Part shown: positions 27,738 to 36,746 of the stretch, piece by piece | Layout of the letters: every line of letters begins with the position of its first letter | Position numbering within the stretch: position 1 is the first letter of the stretch | Source of the DNA: a virus | Reading direction: 5' to 3' (one strand) | Virus record (IMG/VR): IMGVR_UViG_3300050821_004725 | Coordinates: 1-50,820 of that record | DNA: 50,820 bases | Notes under the pieces: generated by a model | Told to the model about the DNA's origin: nothing | Database searches by the model: none | What the model saw: the letters and a program-made list of their open reading frames with translations, nothing else | Translations under genes and position numbers: made by a program

Positions 27738-29273
27738 ATGGCGCGGAAGCCGAAGGACTATCCGTGGGAAACCGCTGCGGCGGAAAGGATTAGCTTAGAT
27801 GCTCATCTTATCGCAGGATTTTCTGAAACCTTTCTCGCTGCCGGATTCGACAAGGCAAAGCCTACTCCAGCATTCCACTATGATCTGTGGGAGTGGGACT
27901 GCAGCGCGGCAGAGTTGGGGGTTGCCGTGTGTCCTCGAGGACACGCAAAGACCACCGGCTCCACGATTACTTGTACTCTTGCCGATGTGCTTTTCGGCGC
28001 GGAAGACTTCGAGATGCTTATCGGAGTTAACGAAAAGAAAGCTGCCCAGTTCCTTGAAAACATCACCTATATACTGGAAGACAGTGCGTACCGGGACCTG
28101 CAGGAAGTCTTCCAAGTCCAAGTGCTGAAGTCGAATGAGACTGAGTTGGTGGGGCGAGTCAAAGGCCGTGAGTTCTGCGTCATGGCGCGCGGTGCAGGGC
28201 AGAAGGTACGTGGTGAACTGTGGCGGCAAATGCGGCCTGGGAAAATCCGGGTCGATGATCTCGAAGACGATGAGACGGTATTGAACGATCTCTCGCGCGC
28301 GAAGTTGAAATACTGGTTCATGAACGCAGTCTTGCCGGCGGTAAGCGACGAAGGCCAGATTCGAATGGTCGGCACGATTCTTCACGAAGACTCTCTACTA
28401 AACAACTTCCTGCATCAGTCGCAATTGTACGAGGCTGAACTCAGGGAAAAAGGCGAAGAGCCGACCTGGAATGGTTTCTACCGCCGGGCTCACAAGTCTT
28501 ACTCGAACTTCACTGAGCTGCTTTGGCCAGAGAAGTTCACGGAGAAAAAACTCCGTCAGATTCAGAAACGCTACGAGCAGCTGCGGAACAAGAACGGCTA
28601 CTCGCAAGAATATCTAGGCATAGCGATTGCCGAGGGCAATGAGTTCTACGTCAGTGAAGGCTTCATCCCGATGGAGGGTAAAGACTTCGAACGCTCAATG
28701 ACTATCTATGGCGCGATTGACTTCGCAGTCTCGGAAAAGAAAGACACAGACAACACAGCATTTGGCATAGCCGGCGTGAACTCGGACAACATCGCCTGTG
28801 TTCTCGAAATGCACGCGGACTTAATCGACACCCTCAAGGCAGCGGAAAAATGGTTCGAGCTCGATCTATTGTACAAGCCGGAATTCTGGATAGTCGAAGC
28901 GGAAAACATCGCGAAGTCTATCTTACCATTTCTCACTTTGATGATGCACGAGCGAAACCACTTCCTGCCGATGAAGCTCGTAAGCCCCAAAAACGACAAG
29001 AAAATGAGAGCCCGGAGTTGGCAAGCGAGACATGCTGCGCGTGGGGTCCGATACAACACTGCTATGCCTGGTGGTTTTGAAGAACTGAAGCAGGAGATGC
29101 AAGGCTTTCCCCGCGCGAAACACGACGACCGCGTAGACGTACTGAGCATGATAGGTATGGAGCTGGCGACAATGGTCCCTGCTCTGACCGAGGAAGAGCA
29201 AGATGAAGAAGATTACGACGAAATGGTTGCTACAACGGGAAGCACGGGCCGCAGCGAGACGACAGGTTACTGA
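27738..29273 (+). CDS. terL: Terminase large subunit (ATPase and nuclease)
   Basis: 511 residues. Walker A is PRGHAKTT (residues 66-73, Lys71); Walker B is KIRVDDLEDDE (169-179); coupling motif region FMNAVLPAVSDEGQIRMVGT. The nuclease domain begins at GAIDFAVSEKKDTDNTAFG (catalytic Asp) and ends with HDDRVDVLSMIG (about 460-471). It drives DNA into the procapsid and cuts the concatemer. If the genome is circularly permuted, as the closed reading frame suggests, headful cutting is expected. The ribosome site before ATG is weak. Confidence 0.93.
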   Translation: MARKPKDYPWETAAAERISLDAHLIAGFSETFLAAGFDKAKPTPAFHYDLWEWDCSAAELGVAVCPRGHAKTTGSTITCTLADVLFGAEDFEMLIGVNEKKAAQFLENITYILEDSAYRDLQEVFQVQVLKSNETELVGRVKGREFCVMARGAGQKVRGELWRQMRPGKIRVDDLEDDETVLNDLSRAKLKYWFMNAVLPAVSDEGQIRMVGTILHEDSLLNNFLHQSQLYEAELREKGEEPTWNGFYRRAHKSYSNFTELLWPEKFTEKKLRQIQKRYEQLRNKNGYSQEYLGIAIAEGNEFYVSEGFIPMEGKDFERSMTIYGAIDFAVSEKKDTDNTAFGIAGVNSDNIACVLEMHADLIDTLKAAEKWFELDLLYKPEFWIVEAENIAKSILPFLTLMMHERNHFLPMKLVSPKNDKKMRARSWQARHAARGVRYNTAMPGGFEELKQEMQGFPRAKHDDRVDVLSMIGMELATMVPALTEEEQDEEDYDEMVATTGSTGRSETTGY

Positions 29274-29308
29274 GGTAATGCAAATGCCGGAAGTCAAGGA
29301 GATGCTCG

Positions 29309-29488
29309 ATGGATCAGCCCAAAAAAGTTTGGCCGCTAGTGGAGCTTCGAGACTTGAGTGTCCTAGGCGGTGCGCTGCAGGACGAGCTGTATGCGGTAGT
29401 AACGAACCCGAAGTTCGACAACATGTCGCTGTCGCAGACTGTCGGTGTGCTGGAGTTCCTCAAGTGGAACCTGATCAACGGGGCTTGA
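29309..29488 (+). CDS. Small hypothetical protein between terminase and portal
   Basis: 59 residues, ATG with AAGGAG seven bases upstream. Reads WPLVELRDLSVLGGALQDEL, then YAVVTNPKFDNMSLSQTVG and a helix. Compact alpha/beta composition and a good start mark it as the real gene here, rather than the longer frame 29203..29550. Role unknown. Confidence 0.6.
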   Translation: MDQPKKVWPLVELRDLSVLGGALQDELYAVVTNPKFDNMSLSQTVGVLEFLKWNLINGA

Positions 29489-29549
29489 CGTGTGATTGCT
29501 GTGCTTGCGGGTATCCCATCTGGAATTGCAACTTTGACTGTGACATGTG

Positions 29550-31736
29550 ATGACCTGGGAAATAGACGAGGCAATTGACATTCACACGCTGGTCGCGTGT
29601 CCGAACATTTGCGAGCTAATGGACGCAGATGATTTGTCTCATCTCGGCTTTCGAGTGTGCGAGAATTTCGTCGCAGACCAAAACTCCCGCCGTGAGTGGG
29701 AGAAGCGAATGGGCAAGGCAATGGAACTGGCCTTGCAGGTTGTGGAAAAGAAAACTTTCCCCTGGGAAAACGCGGCGAATGTTAAGCTTCCTCTCATCAC
29801 AACTGCGGCGCTTCAATATCAGTCTCGCGCTTACCCTGCTCTTCTTAACGGCCCTATGCCTGTGGCCGCTAAAGCCATCAAGCCGGGGGATCAGCAAGAA
29901 GAAGCTCGCGCAGTGCGCATTAAAATGCATATGTCCTTTCAGATATTGGAGGAAATGCTCGACTGGGAAGAAGAACAGGACAAGGCTTTTTTGATCCAGG
30001 CCATCATGGGCTGTGTGTTTAAAAAGACTTGGTATGATCCTATTAGAGGTATCAACCGCTCGGTCTGCGTTAACCCGCGGGACCTGGTTGTCAACTACTG
30101 GGCCACGTCGGTTGAAGAGTGCCAGCGCGTAACCCACGTCATGTACATGTCTCACAACGCTGTTCGTGAGATGCAACTGACAGATCTCTTTTGCGAGTTC
30201 AAAGATGGTACCAAACATGCCCAACTCCCGACTCTACGCGACGGCAATGGTATCGACAAACGACAGGGTACTAACCCACCTCCCGTCGACTCAGACACTC
30301 CGTACGAGCTATTGGAACAATGCGTCTATCTCGACCTGGACAACGACGGGTACCGTGAGCCATACGTGGTTACAGTCCGGTATGATTCACGGCAGGTGCT
30401 GCGAATCGCCCCCCTCTACACCCGCAAAGACATCACCTGGACGGTACCGCGCAAAGGGAGTTCAAAAAAGCCCCAGGTTCTTCGGATTGCCCCTTGCGGA
30501 ATGTACACCAAATACACCTTCATACCCTCTCCTGATGGCGGCTTCTATGACCTCGGCCTCGGAGCTTTGCTTGGCCCGGTTAGCGAAATCATCGACTCTG
30601 CGCTCAATCAAATGCTCGATGCAGGCACGCTCCAGAATGCTGGCGGCGGGTTCCTCGGCAAGGGCGCGAAGCTCAAGAAGGGAGACATTCATCAAAGCCC
30701 AGGAAAGTGGACGACGCTAGACTGTATCGGCGCGGACATGAAGGATAACATTTTGCCCTTGCCAGTGCCGGCGCCGAGCGAGGCTTTGTTCAAACTCGTC
30801 CAGCTGTTGATCGAGTGGGGTCAGAATGTGATTGGCGCCACTGACCTTCTCCTCGGCGGCAACCCTGGCCAAAATACTCCTGCGCAAACGTCGCAGACCA
30901 TGGTCGAACAGGGAATGACTACCTTCAATGGAATATACAAGCGGACTCACAAAGCTTTCACCCGGGAATTACAAAAGCTCTTTAGACTCAATGTTAATTT
31001 CTTGGCAGATGGTAAGACTTCATACTATGACGCAAAGGGCAACAGCGCAGAGATATTTGACGCCGATTACTCTCCGACGGGAATCAATCTCATCCGTCCT
31101 GCGGCAAACCCGTTTTATATGTCAGATGTCCAAAGAATGAACCAAGCTCAGGCCATCTTCACCGCGTCGGTGCAAATGCCTGGGTTCGACCGTTATCAAG
31201 CGACCCTCTACTGGCTCGAAGCCTGGAAGGTCCAAGACCCCGATCGGTTTGTGATTAACCCTCAGTTCTTCCTCGACGACCAGAAGCTACAGCAAGCCGG
31301 CAAGCCTCCGAGCGGCAAGGTCCCCGCTGGCGCGCAGCCGATGCCGAATCCAAAGATGATGGAAGTTCAAGTCAAACAAGACCTCGCCGCCACCAAGAAG
31401 ATGGAAGCGCAAGGCAAGCTCAAGGTCATGATGGACGAACTCGAGCAACAAGAGTCCAAGCTGCAAGCAGAAATTGCCCTGCTTTCGGCTCAGGCAGCGG
31501 AGGCCATAGCAAACGCCGATGGGGTCAAAGAAGGCCACCAGATTGCAATGCTAGAAGCCCAGATAGGCGCGAAGAACTCGCACCTTGATTCAGTCATCAA
31601 GGCCATGTCTCTCGCGCATGAGATGATCAAGACCCAAGACAAGGGAGAGGAAGACGATGCCAATCGTGAGCACGAGAGATCAATGGCTAGCTTGGCAGCT
31701 AAGTCAAGTAACACAGGAAGTTCTGGCGGGGCTTAA
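29550..31736 (+). CDS. Portal protein (head-tail connector)
   Basis: 728 residues from the ATG at 29550 (a GTG directly before is possible). The N-terminal third (MGKAMELALQVVEKKTFPWEN, AALQYQSRAYPALL, MLDWEEEQDKAFLIQAIMG, WYDPIRGINRSVCVNPRDLV) and the centre (GPVSEIIDSALNQMLDAGTL, GATDLLLGG) follow the pattern of large portals of P22-type podoviruses. Residues about 600-690 form a long coiled coil (barrel-like) and the end is Ser/Gly-rich. Twelve copies form the DNA channel and dock the terminase. Longer than T7-type portals. Confidence 0.85.
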   Translation: MTWEIDEAIDIHTLVACPNICELMDADDLSHLGFRVCENFVADQNSRREWEKRMGKAMELALQVVEKKTFPWENAANVKLPLITTAALQYQSRAYPALLNGPMPVAAKAIKPGDQQEEARAVRIKMHMSFQILEEMLDWEEEQDKAFLIQAIMGCVFKKTWYDPIRGINRSVCVNPRDLVVNYWATSVEECQRVTHVMYMSHNAVREMQLTDLFCEFKDGTKHAQLPTLRDGNGIDKRQGTNPPPVDSDTPYELLEQCVYLDLDNDGYREPYVVTVRYDSRQVLRIAPLYTRKDITWTVPRKGSSKKPQVLRIAPCGMYTKYTFIPSPDGGFYDLGLGALLGPVSEIIDSALNQMLDAGTLQNAGGGFLGKGAKLKKGDIHQSPGKWTTLDCIGADMKDNILPLPVPAPSEALFKLVQLLIEWGQNVIGATDLLLGGNPGQNTPAQTSQTMVEQGMTTFNGIYKRTHKAFTRELQKLFRLNVNFLADGKTSYYDAKGNSAEIFDADYSPTGINLIRPAANPFYMSDVQRMNQAQAIFTASVQMPGFDRYQATLYWLEAWKVQDPDRFVINPQFFLDDQKLQQAGKPPSGKVPAGAQPMPNPKMMEVQVKQDLAATKKMEAQGKLKVMMDELEQQESKLQAEIALLSAQAAEAIANADGVKEGHQIAMLEAQIGAKNSHLDSVIKAMSLAHEMIKTQDKGEEDDANREHERSMASLAAKSSNTGSSGGA

Positions 31737-31929
31737 GCTTCGTAAGCAGGAATATATGGAACTTCTCGCCAGCGGCGGCACCACGTTCAAAACCATGGAA
31801 GCCACCGCGATGCGAACAGCCGACGTGGTAGGTCGGATAGCTGAGGTAGATAGTTTGATTGACTTATTGACCGAGGAAGACTATGACAGAGATCGCGAAG
31901 ACAGTCCGGAAGGCATTGAGGGAACCTGA
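31657..31929 (+). CDS. Small hypothetical protein overlapping the portal gene
   Basis: 90 residues, GAGGAAGAC before ATG, overlapping the portal end by 80 bases. Helical: TRDQWLAWQLSQVTQEVLAG, LKLRKQEYMELLASGG, then an acidic tail. Typical of small phage proteins in this position. It overlaps the GroES-like gene by 47 bases. Role unknown. Confidence 0.65.
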   Translation: MPIVSTRDQWLAWQLSQVTQEVLAGLKLRKQEYMELLASGGTTFKTMEATAMRTADVVGRIAEVDSLIDLLTEEDYDRDREDSPEGIEGT

Positions 31930-32272
31930 ATGGGTCCCGTCCGGAAATAAGATAGCAATTCAGCTGGATCTGGTAGAGAGCTATTCGCACGGTGGGATTT
32001 TTGTTTTGCCCTCCCAAAGCGAGCGCGATGCCATGAACCAGACCGAAGGCACCGTGGCAGCAATGGGGCCGCTAGCCTTCAAAGACATGCGCAGATGGGA
32101 CAGCGAGTTGCAAGCTTGGATCCAAACAGACTGGGTTCACGTTGGCGACCGGGTTAAGTTCCAGAAGCACCACGGCTGGGTCCATATGGAAAAAGACTCA
32201 GAAGACAACAATGTCGAGTATCGTATTATGCATGACACGGACTTGACAATGGTATACAGAGGCAAGCAATGA
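31883..32272 (+). CDS. GroES-like co-chaperonin (Cpn10 fold)
   Basis: 129 residues. Cpn10 pattern: GNKIAIQLDLVESYSHGGIF, where the mobile-loop/GGI(V/L)LP region reads SHGGIFVLPSQS; TEGTVAAMGPLAF; VGDRVKFQKHHG; and the final strand DTDLTMVYRGK. Phage co-chaperonins such as T4 gp31 replace GroES to fold large capsid proteins inside GroEL. It lies directly before the scaffold and capsid genes. The insertion after GPLAF (FKDMRRWDSELQAWIQTDW) is longer than in GroES. Confidence 0.85.
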   Translation: MTEIAKTVRKALREPEWVPSGNKIAIQLDLVESYSHGGIFVLPSQSERDAMNQTEGTVAAMGPLAFKDMRRWDSELQAWIQTDWVHVGDRVKFQKHHGWVHMEKDSEDNNVEYRIMHDTDLTMVYRGKQ

Positions 32273-33108
32273 GCACGCTCGACGAAGGTGAAGTGGATAC
32301 AGGTGGTGATAACGAAGCCATCGAACGTGAGGCACGGGTGCAAGGCTGGCGCCCGGCGGACGAGTTTAAGGGCAAGGAAAAGGACTGGGTGGATGCAGAA
32401 ACTTTCGTTGCCCGTGGACGGGAGATTAAGCAGTTTACCAAGAAAGAAAATGAAGCCTTGCGCCGGGAGCTGGCGGCAGCCACTGCCAAGCTCGAAGACC
32501 AAGGGAAGACGATCGAGGAAATTCGGAAGTACCACGAGGGCATGGAGAAGCGCGCTATCGACGCGGCTCTTGCCCGGATGAAGTCAGAACGGCGCGAAGC
32601 TCTAGTTGCAGGCAACATGGAGCTCGCAGCTGAGATAGACGACGAGATGACGGAGTTAAAAGCCGCTCCATCCGCCGTACCAAAGACCCAGCCAGCGGCG
32701 ACCGCGCCGAAGCAACTCGAAACACCGCCGCAACTCACACAGTGGTACAAAGACAACGCGTCCTGGTACAACACCTCGCCAGAGAACGAAGACATGGTTG
32801 CATTTGCCGACGGTCACGCAACACGCCTGGGCAAGCGCGCAGACCTTTCAGTCGATGACAGGCTCGAAGAATTAGACGAGCGAGTACGGAAGATGTTCCC
32901 CGATCGTTTTGGTGTAAAGAAAAAGATCAGCATCACTCCAGGTGCTGGTGAAGGTGGCGGCGGAAGACCCCGCACGGGCAAGAAATCCGTGTCGGCTCTT
33001 CCCGACGACGCAATGAAAGCAGGGCAGCGTTATGTCAAAGCGGGGATCTATAAGACCCTCGAAGACTATGCCGAAGAATATTGGAAACAGCCAGGAGCAG
33101 GATCATGA
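32269..33108 (+). CDS. Scaffolding-like protein
   Basis: 279 residues, start overlapping the co-chaperonin stop. Acidic N-terminus (LDEGEVDTGGDNEAIE), central charged coiled coil (FTKKENEALRRELAAATAKLE, EIRKYHEGMEKRAID), Pro/Ala linker, and a basic C-terminal helical end (PGAGEGGGGRPRTGKKSV, KAGQRYVKAGIYKT) that could bind capsid. Such proteins guide procapsid assembly and then leave. Based on composition and order (portal, scaffold, capsid). Confidence 0.75.
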   Translation: MSTLDEGEVDTGGDNEAIEREARVQGWRPADEFKGKEKDWVDAETFVARGREIKQFTKKENEALRRELAAATAKLEDQGKTIEEIRKYHEGMEKRAIDAALARMKSERREALVAGNMELAAEIDDEMTELKAAPSAVPKTQPAATAPKQLETPPQLTQWYKDNASWYNTSPENEDMVAFADGHATRLGKRADLSVDDRLEELDERVRKMFPDRFGVKKKISITPGAGEGGGGRPRTGKKSVSALPDDAMKAGQRYVKAGIYKTLEDYAEEYWKQPGAGS

Positions 33109-33638
33109 AGATTGCTGAAGAAAACATGGACCAAGGTCCGAACGAACGTATCCCTTCGCGGGCTGCAGTGGACGATGTGGTGAATCCACGCGCGCGTAAC
33201 CCCGAACTCGAGGGCGGTTTCGAACGCACTCGCACGATGTTCGGCACGGGGAAACTCACATTGGCAGTCACGAAGATTCCAGGTTACCATCTCCATTGGA
33301 TCGCGGACTACCCAGGCAGGCTCGAAGACGCGGAAGAAAACGGCTACGAGTACGTATTGAGGTCGGAAGTCAAGCGCGCTCGTCGGCGCGGCAATGACAC
33401 CGACTCCGCTGGCGAATACATGACTTGCATCTCTGGCTCGCACGACAGCGGCAAGCCCTTGACCATGCACCTGATGAAGATCAAGCAAGAGTGGTACGAA
33501 GAGAATTGCGCCTTCTACCAGTCTCGCGCGCGCAAGGTCGACGAACAGATCAAGTCCGGCAAAATAGATGGTGTGAGGCGCCCGGAGACCTACATCCCTA
33601 ACGGCTCTCGCATCTCGATCGACACTAAACGTGAATAG
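33105..33638 (+). CDS. Conserved podovirus-type head-region protein
   Basis: 177 residues from the ATG at 33105, which overlaps the scaffold stop (ATGA); the frame is open further upstream inside the scaffold gene. Contains YHLHWIADYPGRLEDAEENG and YEYVLRSEVKRARRRGND, a pattern seen in phage proteins next to the capsid gene, and a helix KIKQEWYEENCAFYQSRARK. Probably interacts with the capsid or scaffold; no biochemical role is known. Confidence 0.65.
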   Translation: MKIAEENMDQGPNERIPSRAAVDDVVNPRARNPELEGGFERTRTMFGTGKLTLAVTKIPGYHLHWIADYPGRLEDAEENGYEYVLRSEVKRARRRGNDTDSAGEYMTCISGSHDSGKPLTMHLMKIKQEWYEENCAFYQSRARKVDEQIKSGKIDGVRRPETYIPNGSRISIDTKRE

Positions 33639-33646
33639 GTGGAGAA

Positions 33647-34276
33647 ATGGCAAACCCTCTAAGCCCGCATGGCTTTTCCGTGCTGGGCGCAAACGGAGCT
33701 TTTGACTACAGCTCTCAGTGCCATATGTACGAAATCCCGTCTTCAGACGCGACGAACACGTATGCCATTGGGGACGCGGTCAAGTCGGTCACAGCCGGCG
33801 GCTCCGATACGAGCAACCCTTGGGGTACGTTCGGGATTCCCCAGGTAGTCAAATGCCTCGGCACCGGTGTGGCAACTGACCTTGCGCGCGGTATCATCGT
33901 GAGTATTTTTCGCGATCCCTTCGCGCTGGACTATACCTACATCCCGCAGACGAAGCTGCACAACTACTACGTCATGGTCGCGGATGATCCCAATTTGACC
34001 ATGGAGATCATGGCGGACAACGCTGGCGCGGTGACTGCAACCTGGATCGGCCTGAACGCGCTGTACACAGTCACTGCCGCGCAGACAGTCCCGACCGGCA
34101 TCACCAGCATTTTGAGCACTACAGTTCTTGCAACTGGCACTATCGCCGGCACGTCTACGTTCCCGCTGAGAGTTCTCAGCGTCTCGCAGCGTGTCAACGT
34201 TTCTAACTCCGCCAACGTGCCTTTGATCGTGACTTGGAATAGCCACGAACTGAAGTCCGTCGGTACACAAAACTAA
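33647..34276 (+). CDS. Putative capsid decoration/head protein
   Basis: 209 residues, ribosome site GGAG before AAATGG. Gly/Ala/Thr-rich with many short strands (MANPLSPHGFSVLGANGAFD, YAIGDAVKSVTAGG, KLHNYYVMVADDPNLTMEI). The position directly before the capsid and its beta-rich composition fit a head decoration or stabilising protein. Assignment by context. Confidence 0.65.
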   Translation: MANPLSPHGFSVLGANGAFDYSSQCHMYEIPSSDATNTYAIGDAVKSVTAGGSDTSNPWGTFGIPQVVKCLGTGVATDLARGIIVSIFRDPFALDYTYIPQTKLHNYYVMVADDPNLTMEIMADNAGAVTATWIGLNALYTVTAAQTVPTGITSILSTTVLATGTIAGTSTFPLRVLSVSQRVNVSNSANVPLIVTWNSHELKSVGTQN

Positions 34277-34288
34277 GGGGAGGCTATC

Positions 34289-35212
34289 ATGGCAGCAGTT
34301 GGCGGTCCGATTACCACTGGTTCCCACCCCCTAGCGCTCTGGCCTGGCATCCACGGCTGGTGGGGTCGTATGTACAACGAGCATGTCCCCGAGTGGACTG
34401 CGTTGTGCGAGCAAGAAACCTCATCGCAGAACTACGAGAAAGATACCCAGATCATCGGGTTCGGTCTCGCGCAAGTGAAGCAAGAAACGGCTTCGACAAA
34501 CTACGTCTCGGAAGTGCAAGGCTTTTCCTCGATCTGGACCCACGTTGAATATTCGTTGGGCTACATCGTCTCACAGGTAGAGTTGGAAGATGACCTCTAC
34601 GAGTCGGTGTCGAAAACGCGTTCTCGTGCGCTGGCCTTTGCTTTCAACCAGACGAAAGAAAACGTCGTCGCAAACGTCTATAACAACGCGTTCACTGCCG
34701 GCTTCATCGGCGGCGACGGCGTTTCGCTGTGCAACACGGCCCACCCGAATACCTCGGGCGGCACGTGGTCGAACATGTTGGCCGTCGGCGCTGACCTGTG
34801 CGAAGCCTCCATTGAAGATCTGATTATTCAGATGATGGGAGCGACGGACGACGTCGGCAACTTGATCAATATCATTCCCAAGAGTCTGCACATCGCGCGC
34901 CAGGAATGGTTCAATGCCAACCGTATTCTCAAGTCAGTGTTCCAGTCTGGCACAGCCGATAACGACATCAATGTGCTCAAGGCCACGAACAGCATCCCCG
35001 GCGGGATTCACCTCAACCACTATTTCACCTCGCCGCATGCATGGTTCCTCCGCAGCAATGCGCCGAACGGCATGATTTACTTCAACCGCGTCGGTATCTC
35101 TTTCACCCAAGACAATGACTTCGACACGGACAACGCCAAGGCCAAGTCCCGCGAACGTTATTCGATCTTCTGGGGCGACCCGCGTTGCGTATGGGGCTCG
35201 AACGGTCCGTAG
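34289..35212 (+). CDS. Major capsid protein
   Basis: 307 residues with a strong GGGGAGG ribosome site. Visible: N-terminal arm, long helix region (SRALAFAFNQTKENVVANVYN), LCNTAHPNTSGG loop (typical of a P22/N4-like group of capsids), PKSLHIARQEWFNANRILKS and the final ERYSIFWGDPRCVWGS strand. An HK97-type fold is expected. The size, expression signals and its place after the scaffold make it the shell protein. Confidence 0.85.
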   Translation: MAAVGGPITTGSHPLALWPGIHGWWGRMYNEHVPEWTALCEQETSSQNYEKDTQIIGFGLAQVKQETASTNYVSEVQGFSSIWTHVEYSLGYIVSQVELEDDLYESVSKTRSRALAFAFNQTKENVVANVYNNAFTAGFIGGDGVSLCNTAHPNTSGGTWSNMLAVGADLCEASIEDLIIQMMGATDDVGNLINIIPKSLHIARQEWFNANRILKSVFQSGTADNDINVLKATNSIPGGIHLNHYFTSPHAWFLRSNAPNGMIYFNRVGISFTQDNDFDTDNAKAKSRERYSIFWGDPRCVWGSNGP

Positions 35213-35245
35213 ACCGCCGGCCAAGCCAGGGCGGGGCTAGTATAG

Positions 35246-35279
35246 TCCGCCGGTTTTACACCATCGTAAACCCGCCGGA
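35246..35279 (+). promoter_or_regulatory. Hairpin hiding the ribosome site after the capsid gene
   Basis: TCCGCCGGTTTTAC (35246-35259) pairs with GTAAACCCGCCGGA (35266-35279), 12 of 14 positions, with a 6-base loop. The right arm includes most of the CGGAG ribosome site of the gene starting at 35288. It could end or pace the capsid message, or control the next gene. The 17 bases at 35265-35281 match a leader at 3639-3655. Confidence 0.55.
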
Positions 35280-35287
35280 GTCTCTCC

Positions 35288-35503
35288 ATGTCCAATCAAA
35301 AGCTTCGAATCTCTCGCATGAACCCGAACGAGAAGGGGCCAAGCAACGGGCCTTCTCAACCTATCCTAGGGGCAGAAACAATCCGCAATACTCCATATGA
35401 GTCGACGGGAACTCCCACTCGCTCATCCGGTCCTGTACACCAGCCTAACTCAAGCCTCGGCGCCAAGCGCGTCCCGCATCCGGTCTACGGCAAAAAGGCT
35501 TAA
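35288..35503 (+). CDS. Small basic Pro/Ser-rich protein
   Basis: 71 residues. Disordered-looking: NQKLRISRMNPNEKGPSNGP, SQPILGAETIRNTPYESTG, ending RVPHPVYGKKA. The ribosome site lies in the hairpin described at 35246..35279. It might be a capsid-associated or head-completion peptide. No family was recognised. Confidence 0.55.
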   Translation: MSNQKLRISRMNPNEKGPSNGPSQPILGAETIRNTPYESTGTPTRSSGPVHQPNSSLGAKRVPHPVYGKKA

Positions 35504-35512
35504 GGAGATATC

Positions 35513-36295
35513 ATGGTACAAGTCGCATCGCAACAACCCACATCGTTCTTGTCGGGCTTTAGCTCCGATGCGAACTTTCAACCATTGGATCTCTGCGGCG
35601 TGCAGAATCCTTTTTTCTACCATGTCTTTTCCGACGACTTCGATCAGAATGATTCGGTTACGACACTGAACACATACACGATTGGGGGGACTACGCCAGG
35701 TACTCCGACGTTGGTTGTGGGCGCAGACGGTGGAGCTATCAGCATTCCGACTACCGCGGCGGCTTTGAGTGAGACTCAAATACAAGTTGTCCGCGCATCG
35801 TTCACGGTTAATGCCGCACCGAAGAAGATTTTCTTTTTGACTCGTCTCCAACTTAGCCTCGCGGCGACGTCGAACTTCGTCGCAGGCTTGATGAACATCC
35901 AGGGCAATGCCTATGTCACACCGACTGATGGCGTCTACTTCAAGTGGATTGGTGGCACGGGGCTTACGATCAACTCGACTGTAACAAGCGTGACCACGAG
36001 TGTGACGGTTCCCGCGGCCGCCTACACAATGGCTAACACGACAAACATCGACCTGGCTTTTGCTATCACGCGGCTTGGTGATATCCTTGCATATGTCGAT
36101 ACACAGCTTGTGGGTTATGTGCCGCAGTCCAACATCGGCACTACCAACGGCCCGCAGAATGCTGGTGCAGTCGCGCGTATCACTGCACCGACGTTGACAG
36201 CGGTTGCGTTGTCCCCGACGCTGGCAATTCAAACAGCCAACTCATCGGTCGACACACTGCAGGCTGATTTTCTTGCTGCTATGAAGGAGCGTTAA
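35513..36295 (+). CDS. Beta-rich virion protein (lectin-like fold possible)
   Basis: 260 residues, AAGGAG six bases before ATG. Strand-rich: FFYHVFSDDFDQNDSVTTLN, KKIFFLTRLQLSLAATSNFV, VYFKWIGGTGLTINSTVTSV, DLAFAITRLGDILAYVDTQL. Resembles the concanavalin-like jelly roll of phage head or fibre proteins. Follows the capsid gene in the structural cluster. Role inferred from context. Confidence 0.65.
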   Translation: MVQVASQQPTSFLSGFSSDANFQPLDLCGVQNPFFYHVFSDDFDQNDSVTTLNTYTIGGTTPGTPTLVVGADGGAISIPTTAAALSETQIQVVRASFTVNAAPKKIFFLTRLQLSLAATSNFVAGLMNIQGNAYVTPTDGVYFKWIGGTGLTINSTVTSVTTSVTVPAAAYTMANTTNIDLAFAITRLGDILAYVDTQLVGYVPQSNIGTTNGPQNAGAVARITAPTLTAVALSPTLAIQTANSSVDTLQADFLAAMKER

Positions 36296-36296
36296 A

Positions 36297-36746
36297 ATGG
36301 CCTCTTTCGCTATTGCTACACAGATTCTTATCGACGGGCCGCGGAATACTGTATCGAAAGTGACAGGTGATCTGGCTTCGCCTGGCACCAGCGGCCCAAC
36401 CGTAATTATTGATCCTGCTCTGCTTACAGATATGTTGCCAGGTATGACAGGATCACATTTAGCGTCATTGCTTCGTATAGACTACATTGACTACTCTATC
36501 ACAGATGGTCTTGTATGTCTGCTAACATGGGTAGCAACTGCGCCGGTTGCCATTGTCGAGTTATATGGCCGAGGTAGACTCGAAGCCAAGCAGTTCGGTG
36601 GGTACCAGAACAACGCCGGTGCGGGTGTAACGGGGCAAATAGCCCTGACGACTTATGCAACAACAGCTACCGCGCCGTCTGATGCATCTATTCTGCTCGT
36701 GATCCACACTGTCAAGTATCGTCCTATCGCCGTCGGAGGTGCATGA
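36297..36746 (+). CDS. Small virion-type protein
   Basis: 149 residues beginning two bases after the previous stop. Beta-rich (GPTVIIDPALLTDMLPGMTG, LVCLLTWVATAPVAIVELYG, ASILLVIHTVKYRPIAVGGA). Part of a run of six small strand-rich proteins between capsid and fibre. Likely structural; no family was recognised. Confidence 0.65.
   Translation: MASFAIATQILIDGPRNTVSKVTGDLASPGTSGPTVIIDPALLTDMLPGMTGSHLASLLRIDYIDYSITDGLVCLLTWVATAPVAIVELYGRGRLEAKQFGGYQNNAGAGVTGQIALTTYATTATAPSDASILLVIHTVKYRPIAVGGA

Noticed and set aside
29203-29550. 115-codon frame after the terminase
   Set aside because: It overlaps the terminase end and the better gene 29309..29488; its second half is Cys-rich and not protein-like.
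29489-29575. Short frame of 28 codons between the small gene and the portal
   Set aside because: GTG start without ribosome site and overlap with the portal start; nothing supports translation.
33066-33692. 208-codon minus-strand frame
   Set aside because: Antisense to the conserved head-region gene, which is coupled to the scaffold gene and has a good start.
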